Assembly (NCBI GenBank): GCA_903928445.1
Contig: CAIYRB010000010.1
Coordinates: forward strand, 21,845 to 85,844
Direction: 5' to 3'
Origin: an uncultured Pseudomonadota bacterium
Lineage (GTDB): Bacteria > Bdellovibrionota_B > Oligoflexia > Oligoflexales > CAIYRB01
DNA: 64,000 nt
In this document: positions 16,660-25,378 of the stretch, piece after piece
How the letters are laid out: each line of letters starts with the position of its first letter
How positions within the stretch are numbered: position 1 is the stretch's first letter
Notes under the pieces: model-generated
What the model was told of the DNA's origin: nothing
The model's input: the letters and a program-made list of their open reading frames with translations, nothing else
Database searches by the model: none
Made by a program: the position numbers and the translations under genes

Positions 16660-18036
16660 TCACATCGCCTCACCAAAGCGCTTCGCCACTGCCGTCCGCC
16701 GATAAGCAAAGATCCGCGCCACATCATGCTCGACTAAAAATCCCCCAGTAAGTCCCCCCAGCTTGCCAAGCGGCACCGCAAAATGCACCAGGTCCGTCAC
16801 TAAGGTGCCGCCACCGAGTGGCTCGAATGTATGTCGATGATGCCACGACTTAAACGGGCCCTGCGCCTGCTCATCGACAAAGCTGCTCGGGGGCACCCAT
16901 TCGCTGATCAAGCTCTCCCAGTGCAGCGGGAGGCCGTGCAGGCTTAAGCGGTAGCGGATCTTCGACCCTTTGGTGATGTGCGGTGTGGACATCGACTTGA
17001 CCTGGAAGTTTAGCCAAGGCGGCGTGATCGACTCCAGATTGCGCGCTTCGGCGAAGAATTCCGCGACGACATCTAATGGCGCCGGGATCCACTGTGCGGC
17101 TTTGATGTAGTCCTGAGTCCGCCTAGGGCCGCTGCCGAGCAGCGATTCCAATGCCGCCTCCAGAGTGGGATATTTAAACTTAAAATTGATTTGTTCAGCT
17201 TTTTGCGGCGCAACCCGCAGGCTCGCCAGCAGCATACTCGCCCCTTCACCGACCGCAGCTCGCATCAGCAACGACGGTGCTTTGAGGACCCACCCCTGAC
17301 GGCGCCCGGTGAAGGCGCGATGCAGCTCTTCATAACGAACAGCTCCTGGAGCAACGGCATTGATCGGCCCGATGATTGTTTTATCCTCTAGCGCTCGAAT
17401 CAGCAGCTGCACCAAGTCATCCAGGTGAATCCAACTAAACCACTGCTTCCCACTCCCTGGTGCTGCGCCAACGCCAAGGCGATACAGACGACACAGTTGC
17501 GGCAACGCGCCTCCTTCAAGTCCGAGCACGACACCGATGCGCGGCATGACGACGCGCACGCCGAGGTCGCTAAGCGGCTTGGCCGCTGCTTCCCAGTCAA
17601 CGCAGAGTTTGGCGAGAAAGTTGTCACCGCTTGGCGCATCCTCAGCGACCACGCTATCACCGGTGTCGCCGTAATAGCCGATCGCCGACGCTTGCACGAC
17701 GACCGCAAGACGTTCAGACCGCGCTTTAAGCGCTTCTACCAAGGCCGCCGCCGGACCAAGCCGCGATGTGCGAAAGCGCGCTTTTCGCGCCGTGGTCCAG
17801 CGGCCGTCGGCGATGCTTTCTCCGGCCAGATTGATGACGCCCGTGACGCCTTCTAAAGCGGCGGCGGGTATCTTGTTAGCGTCGCCCTTCCAGGCAAAGA
17901 TCTGGCATGGAAACGTCAGTTTTTCGCGGCTAATCCCACGGCTGAGTAGGTTGATGTCATAGCCACGCCTTATTAATTCAACTCCCAAGGCCTGGCCGAT
18001 AAAGCCGCTAGCGCCAATCAATAGAATACGAGGCAT
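16660..18036 (-). CDS. TIGR01777-family epimerase fused to an SRPBCC domain
   Basis: Residues 1 to about 295 form an SDR-type nucleotide-sugar epimerase-like domain (TIGR01777, SDR39U1/YfcH group): Rossmann loop GASGFIG at about 8-14, NLAGESIADGRWT near 70, and the active-site YYGDTGDSVVAE segment near 124. Residues about 310-458 look like an SRPBCC/START-like lipid- or ligand-binding domain (QWIPAPLDVVAEFFAEARNL, then HRHTFEPLGGGTLV). The fusion suggests a redox step on a hydrophobic bound molecule, but no substrate is known for this family. Confidence 0.85.
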   Translation of the reverse strand: MPRILLIGASGFIGQALGVELIRRGYDINLLSRGISREKLTFPCQIFAWKGDANKIPAAALEGVTGVINLAGESIADGRWTTARKARFRTSRLGPAAALVEALKARSERLAVVVQASAIGYYGDTGDSVVAEDAPSGDNFLAKLCVDWEAAAKPLSDLGVRVVMPRIGVVLGLEGGALPQLCRLYRLGVGAAPGSGKQWFSWIHLDDLVQLLIRALEDKTIIGPINAVAPGAVRYEELHRAFTGRRQGWVLKAPSLLMRAAVGEGASMLLASLRVAPQKAEQINFKFKYPTLEAALESLLGSGPRRTQDYIKAAQWIPAPLDVVAEFFAEARNLESITPPWLNFQVKSMSTPHITKGSKIRYRLSLHGLPLHWESLISEWVPPSSFVDEQAQGPFKSWHHRHTFEPLGGGTLVTDLVHFAVPLGKLGGLTGGFLVEHDVARIFAYRRTAVAKRFGEAM

Positions 18037-18277
18037 AAAAACTCTCCATAAAAGTGGCTTCTGGCAGGGGGTTTAGCGATTTTGAGCCAGTTTCGACTCT
18101 ATGTCAAATTGACCTATTTCATAGATAAACCACTAAAAGTACTACATCATTATATAATGCTATTGATTTATTATCAGAATAGTTTAAAAGATATTTGCAG
18201 GTGACGACTGTGTGTTCAAAAAATTAGCAACAAGAGGGGCCCCAGACCCTCACCCAACCCATCCCGGAGGATAGTCT

Positions 18278-18820
18278 ATGCGTTTCGTGACCCCCATGTT
18301 TATCGCTGGCTTCTTGGCTACCGCTTGCGGCACCCAGCACAAGGACAACAGCAGCCCGGCAGCTCCAGTCGCGCCTATGAGCGCTGACCAGGCCGCCAAG
18401 GCTGACAAGTTGCCCGCAGCTGCTGTTGTTCGCGTCCAACTCGATGCTAGTGGTAACCCAGTTGGTAGCCCCGACATGCGTACCACGGCTGTTGGTAAAG
18501 ACAAGCTGACTGGCGACGCTCTGGCCGCAGCTTTTGACAGCGGCACGGCGCCACAAAGCATCGTTAGCGCAGGCAGCGAGCTCGACAAGAGCAGCTCGAC
18601 CCAGTCTTGGGGTTGGGGATATAGCCGCAACAACTACGGCTACGGTGGCTACAACAACTACGGCGGCTACAACAACTACAGCTACGGTTACAGCAACTAC
18701 AACAGCAACTACGGCTACGGCTACGGCTACACCGTGTACTACGGTGGCTACAACTACGGTTACGGCTACAACAGCTACTACAGCAACGGTGGCTACGGCT
18801 ACTACTCCTACTGCCGCTAA
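18278..18820 (+). CDS. Lipoprotein with Tyr/Gly/Asn-rich low-complexity tail
   Basis: The first 17 residues form a lipoprotein signal with cysteine after ATA (FLATAC), so the protein is probably anchored in a membrane. Residues about 25-110 are a moderately ordered, Ala/Asp-rich region. From about residue 110 to the end the sequence is almost only Tyr, Gly, Asn and Ser in short units such as NYGYGG and YNNYGG. Such tails are known in adhesive, amyloid-like or surface-layer proteins, but no family is recognised. A GGAGG ribosome site and a strong terminator frame the gene, which stands alone. Confidence 0.8.
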   Translation: MRFVTPMFIAGFLATACGTQHKDNSSPAAPVAPMSADQAAKADKLPAAAVVRVQLDASGNPVGSPDMRTTAVGKDKLTGDALAAAFDSGTAPQSIVSAGSELDKSSSTQSWGWGYSRNNYGYGGYNNYGGYNNYSYGYSNYNSNYGYGYGYTVYYGGYNYGYGYNSYYSNGGYGYYSYCR

Positions 18821-18848
18821 TCTCGTGCTTTAAGAGTCAGCTGGAATG

Positions 18849-18884
18849 ACCGGAGGAGCGTCGCGCTTCTCCGGTTATTCTTTT
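18849..18884 (+). terminator. Strong rho-independent terminator
   Basis: ACCGGAGGAGCG (18849-18860) and CGCTTCTCCGGT (18864-18875) pair over a three-base loop, with one mismatch. The tract TATTCTTTT follows. It ends the Tyr/Gly-rich lipoprotein transcript. Confidence 0.8.
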
Positions 18885-18952
18885 CACAAGAGTCCGTGTC
18901 ATCGATTGGAACCAGCTGCAGTGAAATCGCTACAGGCACTGAACATCGTCGG

Positions 18953-19786
18953 CTAGCTTGAACTTTCACCCTGGCCGCTATGGTGACGTCCTGCGCCCGC
19001 CGCGGTGTGGAGGCCAAGGCCTTCTTGCCAGCGATCTAGCAAGCCGCGGTAATACACTGTCAAGTCGCTTGCAAAGCTGGCGCCAAGCTCGTCGGGATCG
19101 TAAGGCGGAGCCTTTTCGATATCGTCGCGCCGCAGATGCACGTCGATGTCATGAGCCGCCCAGTCGATCCCTGTGATCCAGCTGCGGTCGATGACCACCG
19201 GGCGACGGGCATACCAGTACCCTGTATCCACCACCAGATATTTGATCTGCCAGTCGCTGGCGTCGATGAGCAGGTCCCTGACGTGCCCGACTTCGCCGTC
19301 CTCGGCCCGCAGGGCATAGCCGGCGATCTCCGCGGCACTTTGCAGGTGCGGGTCACGAGCCAGAGCCACCCCAGGCCTGGGGTGATAGGGCAGGCCCTGG
19401 CCGGCGTAAAAGATCCCCGGCATCATCATACCGAAGGGACCAAAAGACGGGTCAATCGGCATCGCCCAGTAGGGCTCCCAGGCGTAGTGCTCCGCCAGGC
19501 TTTCTTCATAGCGGCGAGCGACGGGAGCATCGACCTCTAGCGGGGGGCTCGCTTCGATGTCCTTTCTGCTCAAGTTTGACACGAGCACACCGCTTTCGGG
19601 ATGAATGCCCTTAATCGCCTGCGGCGCAATCAATACGGGACGCTCATCGAGCCAGCCTCCGGTCTTCACCACAAAGTAGCGGACCACCATGGCGAGGTCG
19701 TCAAACAGGACGTCCTGGACGACACCAAAATTTTGATCGGTCGCAGCAACTTTTAAGCCTTTGAGGTCTTTTAAGATATGCAGCAT
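18953..19786 (-). CDS. Protein with two PRC-barrel domains
   Basis: ATG 19786 is used because GGGAGG lies just upstream; the open frame reaches further without a ribosome site. The first PRC barrel spans about residues 4-75 (LKDLKGLKVAATDQNFGVVQ, then VVRYFVVKTGGW) and the second about 145-215 (GYALRAEDGEVGHVRDLLID and KYLVVDTGYWYARRPVVI). Between them lies a Pro/Gly/Met-rich linker. PRC barrels bind protein or RNA partners in ribosome maturation and photosynthetic complexes; stand-alone tandem forms are of unknown role. No membrane segment is present. Confidence 0.8.
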   Translation of the reverse strand: MLHILKDLKGLKVAATDQNFGVVQDVLFDDLAMVVRYFVVKTGGWLDERPVLIAPQAIKGIHPESGVLVSNLSRKDIEASPPLEVDAPVARRYEESLAEHYAWEPYWAMPIDPSFGPFGMMMPGIFYAGQGLPYHPRPGVALARDPHLQSAAEIAGYALRAEDGEVGHVRDLLIDASDWQIKYLVVDTGYWYARRPVVIDRSWITGIDWAAHDIDVHLRRDDIEKAPPYDPDELGASFASDLTVYYRGLLDRWQEGLGLHTAAGAGRHHSGQGESSS

Positions 19787-19904
19787 GAAGAGCCTCCCGT
19801 TGGAGTGAAAGCGCACACCTGCATACAAGAATGCAAGCTGCATGCCAGTTTTGGCGCAGCCTGTTCGTACCCATGATGCCTCGGGTGCCGACGATTTGGG
19901 ATGA

Positions 19905-21266
19905 TTAGGCCCCGATGAGATTCTGTCCGCACACGCGCAGCACCTCGCCGCTGACGCTAGCCGCACCTGGCAGGGCGAGAAACACCGCAGCTTGCGCCAC
20001 ATCCTCTGGTTGTCCCGACTGCTTGAGAGAATTAAAGCGCCGCGCCACTTCGCGCATCGCGATCGGCATGGTTTGCGTCATGCGGGTTTCGATAAAGCCA
20101 GGGGCTAGGGCGTTAATCGTGATCTCGCGCTCAGCGTGAGCAGCTGCTGCGGCTTTGACGTAGCTGGCCAAGCCGGCTTTGGCGGCGGCGTAGTTGGTCT
20201 GACCAGCGTTGCCCGCGAGGCCGGCAATCGATGACATAAAGACGATGCGGCCACCGTTCTTAATCGCTGAACCCTTGGCCAGCAGTGCTTCGGTTACGCC
20301 CAACGGCACTCCGAGATTGACCGCCAAGGTGTCGTCCCAAAAATCGCGCGGCATGTTGCCAAGCATCTTGTCGCGGGTGATCCCGGCATTGTTGATCAAG
20401 ATGTCGAGGGGGCCGACGGTGGATTCGATTTGTTCCAGCAGGATGCGTGTGCCATGTGGATCGAGCAGATCGGCAAGCAGGCTGGTGCCGCGCACCTCCT
20501 CCATCACGGCTGCTAGCGCGTCTTTTTCTTGGGGACGGTCATGCCCGTAGACCTCGACGCCTTCAGCGGCCAATTGGCGGCAGATCGCAGCGCCGATGCC
20601 ATGCGCTGCACCGGTGACTAGCGCGGTGCGTTTGGCCAGCGAGCGGCCCAGAGCCGTGATCCCGTCGAGCGGTGCCACGCCCAGGCGCAGGACCTGTCCC
20701 GTGATAAAGGCGCTTCGCGCCGACAGAAAAAATACCACTGGAGCCGTCAACGCTGCTGCATGATCGGCCTGCTCACGCAGCAGCAGAATCTGGCATGTGG
20801 CCCCTTTGCGGCCGATCTCCTTAGCCAGACTTTTGCCAAATCCGATCAGCGCGCCGCTGCACGCGGCGGCTTCGGGTGACGCCGCACTGCCCTGATCGAC
20901 GCCGATCAGCAGCACGCGGCCACCGGTCGCAAGCATGCGCAGCCTGGGTTTGATCAAATCATAGAGGGCGCCGAGGTCGGCACTCTGGGTCAGATCGCTG
21001 CCATCAAAGACGATCGCATGGAGTGGAGTGGTCGGCAGGCCTTCGGTCAGCTCTGCCCCGGCGGCTTTGACGAGGTGTTTTAGCAGCGGTGTCAGCGGTG
21101 CTTGCCGGCCACCGCCGATGGCGCAGTGGACGCCGCGTAAATCCTGATCACCCCAGGGTGCATCGCTACGCCGCAGCAGCTCCGGGATGGGGAGCGGCAG
21201 ATGGAGCTGACGCAGGAGCTTGCGGGCTAAGGGGCGGCGGCCAAGTTCCAACAGATAATCGCTCAA
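19905..21266 (-). CDS. High-molecular-weight 3-oxoacyl-ACP/CoA reductase (FabG4-like)
   Basis: It starts at TTG, supported by AAGGAG seven bases upstream. The 453-residue protein has two modules. Residues 1 to about 205 are a degenerate flavodoxin-like Rossmann domain, and about 210-453 are a complete short-chain dehydrogenase with TGAAHGIGAAI, NNAGITRD, catalytic Ser in SSIAG, and YAAAK. This layout matches the HMW FabG (FabG4) group, which reduces 3-oxoacyl thioesters with NADH, often CoA-linked. The phosphate acetyltransferase gene lies just upstream on the same strand. Confidence 0.88.
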   Translation of the reverse strand: MSDYLLELGRRPLARKLLRQLHLPLPIPELLRRSDAPWGDQDLRGVHCAIGGGRQAPLTPLLKHLVKAAGAELTEGLPTTPLHAIVFDGSDLTQSADLGALYDLIKPRLRMLATGGRVLLIGVDQGSAASPEAAACSGALIGFGKSLAKEIGRKGATCQILLLREQADHAAALTAPVVFFLSARSAFITGQVLRLGVAPLDGITALGRSLAKRTALVTGAAHGIGAAICRQLAAEGVEVYGHDRPQEKDALAAVMEEVRGTSLLADLLDPHGTRILLEQIESTVGPLDILINNAGITRDKMLGNMPRDFWDDTLAVNLGVPLGVTEALLAKGSAIKNGGRIVFMSSIAGLAGNAGQTNYAAAKAGLASYVKAAAAAHAEREITINALAPGFIETRMTQTMPIAMREVARRFNSLKQSGQPEDVAQAAVFLALPGAASVSGEVLRVCGQNLIGA

Positions 21267-21352
21267 CGCGTACTCCTTGCCGCGTCTCGCGGCCGTGGGG
21301 GTGGCACCTGCGGCGCAATCCTACCGCAGTCGTGTCCAGCCTGCCCGAGGTT

Positions 21353-22279
21353 CTAGCCGCGTGCCAGCGTCATATAGGCACTGGTGATGATGTCTGCTGG
21401 CGTCGCCCCGCGCGACAAATCGTTCATCGGCTTTTTGAGTCCTTGCAGTACCGGGCCGTAGGCTTCATAGCCACCGAGCCTTTGGCTGATTTTATAGGCG
21501 ATGTTGCCGGCATTGAGGTCGGGGAAGATAAGGCAATTGGCCTGGCCTGGCACCTTGCTGCCAGGGGCTTTGCGCTGGCCGATCGCGACGTCAAAGGCGG
21601 CGTCAAACTGTAGCTCGCCATCGCTGATCACCGTCGGAAAGCGCTGCTGGAAGAGGCGCGCGGCCTCGGCCATGGCGGCTTGGGCCGGATGATGCGCCGA
21701 GCCCTTAGTGGAAAACGACAAGAAGGCCACCACCGGTGGCCGTTCGGGCTGCAGGAAGCCCCAGGTGCGTACGGCTTCGGCCGCGATATCGACGAGCTGC
21801 TCCACCGTCGGTTGAATGACGACGCTGCAGTCGGCGTAGAGATAGCTGTCTTGGCCCTGCGGTGCGCCGGGTTTGTGCATCAAAAAGGCGCCGCTGACGG
21901 TGCGCACTCCTGGTGTGATGCCGACGATTTTGATGCCCGGGCGGATCACCTCGGCAGTGGTTGCGATGTTGCCGGCGAGGACGGCGTCCAAGCGACCGTC
22001 GGCTAGTTGCTGCGCCGCAAGGCCGACGCGCTCGGCGGAGCTTAGGTCGTCTTGGCACACCCAGCGCAGCTTCGCGGCGACTGGTGCCAGGTCGATGTTG
22101 GCGCTGCTTGCGAGCTTGCGCGTGGCGGTTTCGGGACTGAAAAAGGAGATTTCTCGGACGCTTCCTTCGAGCAACATGGTCCTGGCGACCGCCAGGATGC
22201 GGACGTCGGCGCTGTCAGGTAGGCCGAGACGACCTGGGGCGGTCTGGCAACGTTGCTTCAAGCGATTTTTTATGTCCAT
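21353..22279 (-). CDS. pta: Phosphate acetyltransferase
   Basis: It interconverts acetyl-CoA and acetyl phosphate. The ATG at 22279 is preferred; an in-frame TTG at 22303 has no ribosome site. The 308 residues fit the short, catalytic-domain-only Pta/EutD group. Typical segments are DAVLAGNIATTAEVIR near 100, TVSGAFLMHKPG near 130, LSFSTKGSAHHP near 190 and FPDLNAGNIAYKISQRLGG near 258. No acetate kinase gene is adjacent, so acetyl phosphate may serve signalling or feed a distant ackA. Confidence 0.9.
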   Translation of the reverse strand: MDIKNRLKQRCQTAPGRLGLPDSADVRILAVARTMLLEGSVREISFFSPETATRKLASSANIDLAPVAAKLRWVCQDDLSSAERVGLAAQQLADGRLDAVLAGNIATTAEVIRPGIKIVGITPGVRTVSGAFLMHKPGAPQGQDSYLYADCSVVIQPTVEQLVDIAAEAVRTWGFLQPERPPVVAFLSFSTKGSAHHPAQAAMAEAARLFQQRFPTVISDGELQFDAAFDVAIGQRKAPGSKVPGQANCLIFPDLNAGNIAYKISQRLGGYEAYGPVLQGLKKPMNDLSRGATPADIITSAYMTLARG

Positions 22280-22399
22280 CGTAGGGCGCGCCTTAGACAG
22301 CAAGTTTTAATATATTTTACGAATATTCCAAGCTAGTTATCCTGGCAAGCCTAACTTTTTTTGGTGACGGGCCGATGTATCTTAGGATGTTGCGGAACG

Positions 22400-24172
22400 A
22401 TGCATTGGATGCCCATGATTGCGCTTTTGACCACCAACGCCGACCTCGCCAAGGAGCTGACCGAGCTGCTTCGCGGTCAGGCTTTGCAGGCGCGCGAGAT
22501 CAAGCCAGTCGGTAAGGCCTCGCTTGAAGCACTTTATGCACCAGATGTCGTCGCGGTTGTGGTCGACGGTACCGTTCCTGTACTACCGGATCACGCTTGG
22601 CTCGATCTATTGACCAGCCTTGGGCGGCGCGTGCCTGTTGTGGTCATGGGGACAACGGAGCAAGCGCGCGGTTTAGGTCATCAGGCCGCTGCATTGGGCA
22701 GTGTCACTTGGCTGACAAATCCGAGCCCAGTGGATATTCTAGCAGTGCTGCAAGCCTGCGGTGCAATCGGTCTCGACAATCGCAAGGTCAACCGCGAGTC
22801 CATTCCGACCTATAACCCGCAAGTTCCCTTGCACATGCTGCAAAACAATCATGCTCTCAGCCTGATGGTGGTGGATGTCAGCAGCTTTCGCAAAATCGCC
22901 ATCGAGTACGGCACCGAGGCCTACCTGCGCATGCAGGTGTGCTTTAGCCAACTGTTGTTTGACCTGTGGGGCCAGCCCGGGTGCTTTCGTGCTGCGGATA
23001 TCCTCTGTCGTCGGTCTTTGCATAGCAACTTATACTACATCTTTCTCGAACAATCGCGCTCCGCCAGCGCGGTGCCCGCGCCCGGTGCTTTGGAGCTTTT
23101 GGCCGACCGCCTAGTCTCGCGCTTGCAAAACGCCTTTTGGGGCGAAATCTTTGTGCCGCCCGCGAAGCGCCTCGTCCCGGACTGTATCCAAGTGGTGCCC
23201 GACATTGCGATGGGCTTTGGCACGGTCCTATACAACCCATGCGTCGATGCTTTGGAATCGATCGAGCGTCTTCTTGAGACGGCCACGGAAGTCTCAAAGA
23301 TTCAGCTCAAGCGTTCACGCGACCGGCAACGCGAGCTCATGCAGACGCTGATTCAAACCCCTGGACTCTTAGAGCCGCACTACCAGGCGGTGTTTACCCT
23401 GCCGGACTTGACCAAAAAGCAAGTGGATGAGGCACATCGTCACCAATCGATTAAGCCTTTGCGCGGCAATCTCTATGGCTTTGAATCGTTGATTCGTGTC
23501 CGCACACATGCGGTAGAAGCTTTGTTTCAAGCCTCCGGACCCGCCTACCTTGATCCAAAATACCTTCGTCCAGACACCCTATTTGCGCTGGCCCATGCCG
23601 CCAAGATCGGCCTTGAACTAGATCAGGCTTGTCTGCAGCAGGCCGTGCTCAACTCCAGTCAACTGCCCGGCACGCTGCTGCTAAATATCCTGCCGCGCAA
23701 CCTTTATAACATCAGCAAGCTGCAGCATTTGATTATGGACCGCAAGGATCTGATGTTTGAGGTGTCAGAAACCGAGGCGATCAACAACTTTGATCTGATG
23801 CTCAAGGTGCGCCAGAGCCTTGAGCAAATGCAGATGCGCATCGCCACCGATGACTTCGGGCGCGGCTATTCTGGACTCGAGCAGATTATCAAAATCAAGC
23901 CTGACTTGATCAAGCTCGATCGTTCGCTGATTCAAGACATTCACTGCGATCTCCCTAAACAAGAATTCGTTAGTGGCTTAGTGCGGGCGGCGAAGATCTC
24001 CAAGGCGACGATCTTGGCGGAGGGTGTTGAACTCTGGGACGAGGCCGTCGTCTTGCAGGCCATGGGTATCGACTTGATCCAAGGCTACTTGCTGCATCGG
24101 CCGCAGGCCTCTATGGTCATCGAGATGGACCTTGAAGAACATCCTGAGGCACTGCTCGACTCCGTTGCCTAG
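22400..24172 (+). CDS. EAL-domain cyclic-di-GMP phosphodiesterase with degenerate N-terminal domains
   Basis: The expected role is breakdown of c-di-GMP. Residues 1 to about 115 resemble a receiver fold without its phosphoacceptor. A central region from about 135 to 300 resembles a GGDEF domain but has no GGDEF signature. The C-terminal EAL domain (about 310-580) keeps the catalytic set: ESLIR, the Asn in LLLNILPRN, EVSETE, ATDDFGRGYSGL, KLDRSLI, LAEGVE and IQGYLLHRP. The enzyme therefore looks active, while the N-terminal parts look sensory. Several in-frame ATG codons lie between 22400 and 22415; the first has an AGGAT ribosome site. Confidence 0.85.
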   Translation: MHWMPMIALLTTNADLAKELTELLRGQALQAREIKPVGKASLEALYAPDVVAVVVDGTVPVLPDHAWLDLLTSLGRRVPVVVMGTTEQARGLGHQAAALGSVTWLTNPSPVDILAVLQACGAIGLDNRKVNRESIPTYNPQVPLHMLQNNHALSLMVVDVSSFRKIAIEYGTEAYLRMQVCFSQLLFDLWGQPGCFRAADILCRRSLHSNLYYIFLEQSRSASAVPAPGALELLADRLVSRLQNAFWGEIFVPPAKRLVPDCIQVVPDIAMGFGTVLYNPCVDALESIERLLETATEVSKIQLKRSRDRQRELMQTLIQTPGLLEPHYQAVFTLPDLTKKQVDEAHRHQSIKPLRGNLYGFESLIRVRTHAVEALFQASGPAYLDPKYLRPDTLFALAHAAKIGLELDQACLQQAVLNSSQLPGTLLLNILPRNLYNISKLQHLIMDRKDLMFEVSETEAINNFDLMLKVRQSLEQMQMRIATDDFGRGYSGLEQIIKIKPDLIKLDRSLIQDIHCDLPKQEFVSGLVRAAKISKATILAEGVELWDEAVVLQAMGIDLIQGYLLHRPQASMVIEMDLEEHPEALLDSVA

Positions 24173-24483
24173 TCGTCCTCGTCGCTGGCAAAGTCGGCTA
24201 GGGCATCGATATGGTCCATCAGCGTTTGCTCGGAGGCGATGCGGCCAAAGCCCGAGGCCTCGCAAAACTCGCTGATAGCATCCAGGGTATTGGTTAAGCG
24301 CTCCTCGCTGCTACCGAGCGCGGCGATGGCGAGGACGGTATCCGAGCTTTCGTCGCCGCCCGCGGCCGCGGCGCAGACCTTAAAACGAGCTCGGATCTTC
24401 TCGCTGAGCGAGCGCAAAGCCTTACGGTCGAAGCCTGGATCGGTGGCGGCCTCGAAGGAAATTTTGACCACGGCGAAGTACAT
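24169..24483 (-). CDS. DUF503/YlxP-like small protein
   Basis: The 104 residues follow the DUF503 pattern: an N-terminal beta strand (FAVVKISFEA), a basic helix RKALRSLSEKIRARFKVCAA, a central DTVLAIAALGSSEERL strand-turn and a C-terminal helix. Members are small cytosolic ferredoxin-fold proteins; the B. subtilis YlxP lies in a ribosome-maturation operon. The tail here is acidic (DFASDEDD). Its TAG stop shares the palindrome CTAG at 24169-24172 with the TAG of the converging EAL gene. It follows the two pilus-like genes by 9 bp. Confidence 0.7.
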   Translation of the reverse strand: MYFAVVKISFEAATDPGFDRKALRSLSEKIRARFKVCAAAAGGDESSDTVLAIAALGSSEERLTNTLDAISEFCEASGFGRIASEQTLMDHIDALADFASDEDD

Positions 24484-24492
24484 CAGTCCACT

Positions 24493-24882
24493 CTAGCGGA
24501 AGACTGTCGCACTGAGCAAGGGAAGCCGTAAGCCTAGCCCATAAAGCGCTAAGGTACAGGTCATGGTGGCGCGGTAGCGCCGCGGGGACGCTAAGTTTAG
24601 TCCGACGGCGCCAGCGGCGATGTCGGCGCAGATCTCATGGGCGACGCCACGCTCGCGCCACCAGTGCAGGTCGATGCGGCAAGGAGTCCAGCGCTCAGGA
24701 GGCTCGTTGTTGTGATCCTGCAAGCTGCAATGCGCCGTACATGCGGTCAGGGGCTCGTCAAGCAGAGCTAATCGCAGTTGCAGGAATTGGTGATAGCTGC
24801 GTTGGAAGCTATGGGTCGCCTGATTCAATAAGGTCGCTTGCAACCACAGCAGCGCCACCATCAACCACCTCATCATGGTCAT
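24493..24882 (-). CDS. Exported Cys-containing protein, possibly TadE/minor-pilin-like
   Basis: The chosen start, ATG 24882, gives a 129-residue protein with a hydrophobic N-terminal helix (MMRWLMVALLWLQATLL) and a small outer domain with five Cys. It lies 13 bp after the Flp-like pilin gene, so a role as minor pilin or TadE-like pseudopilin is suggested by context; no clear family motif is seen. Confidence 0.55.
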   Translation of the reverse strand: MTMMRWLMVALLWLQATLLNQATHSFQRSYHQFLQLRLALLDEPLTACTAHCSLQDHNNEPPERWTPCRIDLHWWRERGVAHEICADIAAGAVGLNLASPRRYRATMTCTLALYGLGLRLPLLSATVFR

Positions 24883-24895
24883 CTGCAGCCTCCGA

Positions 24896-25117
24896 TCAAG
24901 GGCTGGAGGGGTAGGGGAGTGGCATCTCCGGTACTTCGCTGATACCCAGCTTAGTGGCCATGGTCGTGAGCTGTTGGCGCACCACCTTGCCAATGAACCC
25001 GAGAGCAGCGAGGGCGACGACGGCGGCAAAGGTGCTGACGAGGATATACTCCAAGGCAGCTGCACCGCGTTGATGGTGGCCATTCGTCTGGGCGGTTTTG
25101 GTCGGTTGCTTTGGCAT
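24896..25117 (-). CDS. Flp/type IVb-like pilin
   Basis: The 73-residue product has a basic leader (NGHHQRG) followed by AAALEYILVSTFAAVVALAA, which matches the Flp pilin pattern: a short leader ending in Gly, a Glu at position five of the mature helix next to Tyr, and a single hydrophobic helix. Processing by a TadV-like prepilin peptidase is expected. An AAGGAC ribosome site precedes the ATG. No tad assembly genes are in the window, so it may depend on a distant cluster. Confidence 0.7.
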   Translation of the reverse strand: MPKQPTKTAQTNGHHQRGAAALEYILVSTFAAVVALAALGFIGKVVRQQLTTMATKLGISEVPEMPLPYPSSP

Positions 25118-25378
25118 GGGGCGTCCTTTTTGGTCTGTAGGGATGAGGGGGAATCACCATGCATGGGAACATCTCAGGTCGATTGGGCTGGTACCAGCGA
25201 CATGCGGCGCGTCCGGCGCGTCGGGAGGTGACTTGAAAGAGCCGCCGAGTTCGCTTTAGATGATTGGAATGATCGAACTTTTATGTCCGGGTGGCGGCAC
25301 CCTCAAGTTCCAGTGAGAAGCGACCGATAAGGACGATATGGGTGTCTTTCGCTACAACCCCGTCACTGCAGGTCACTT

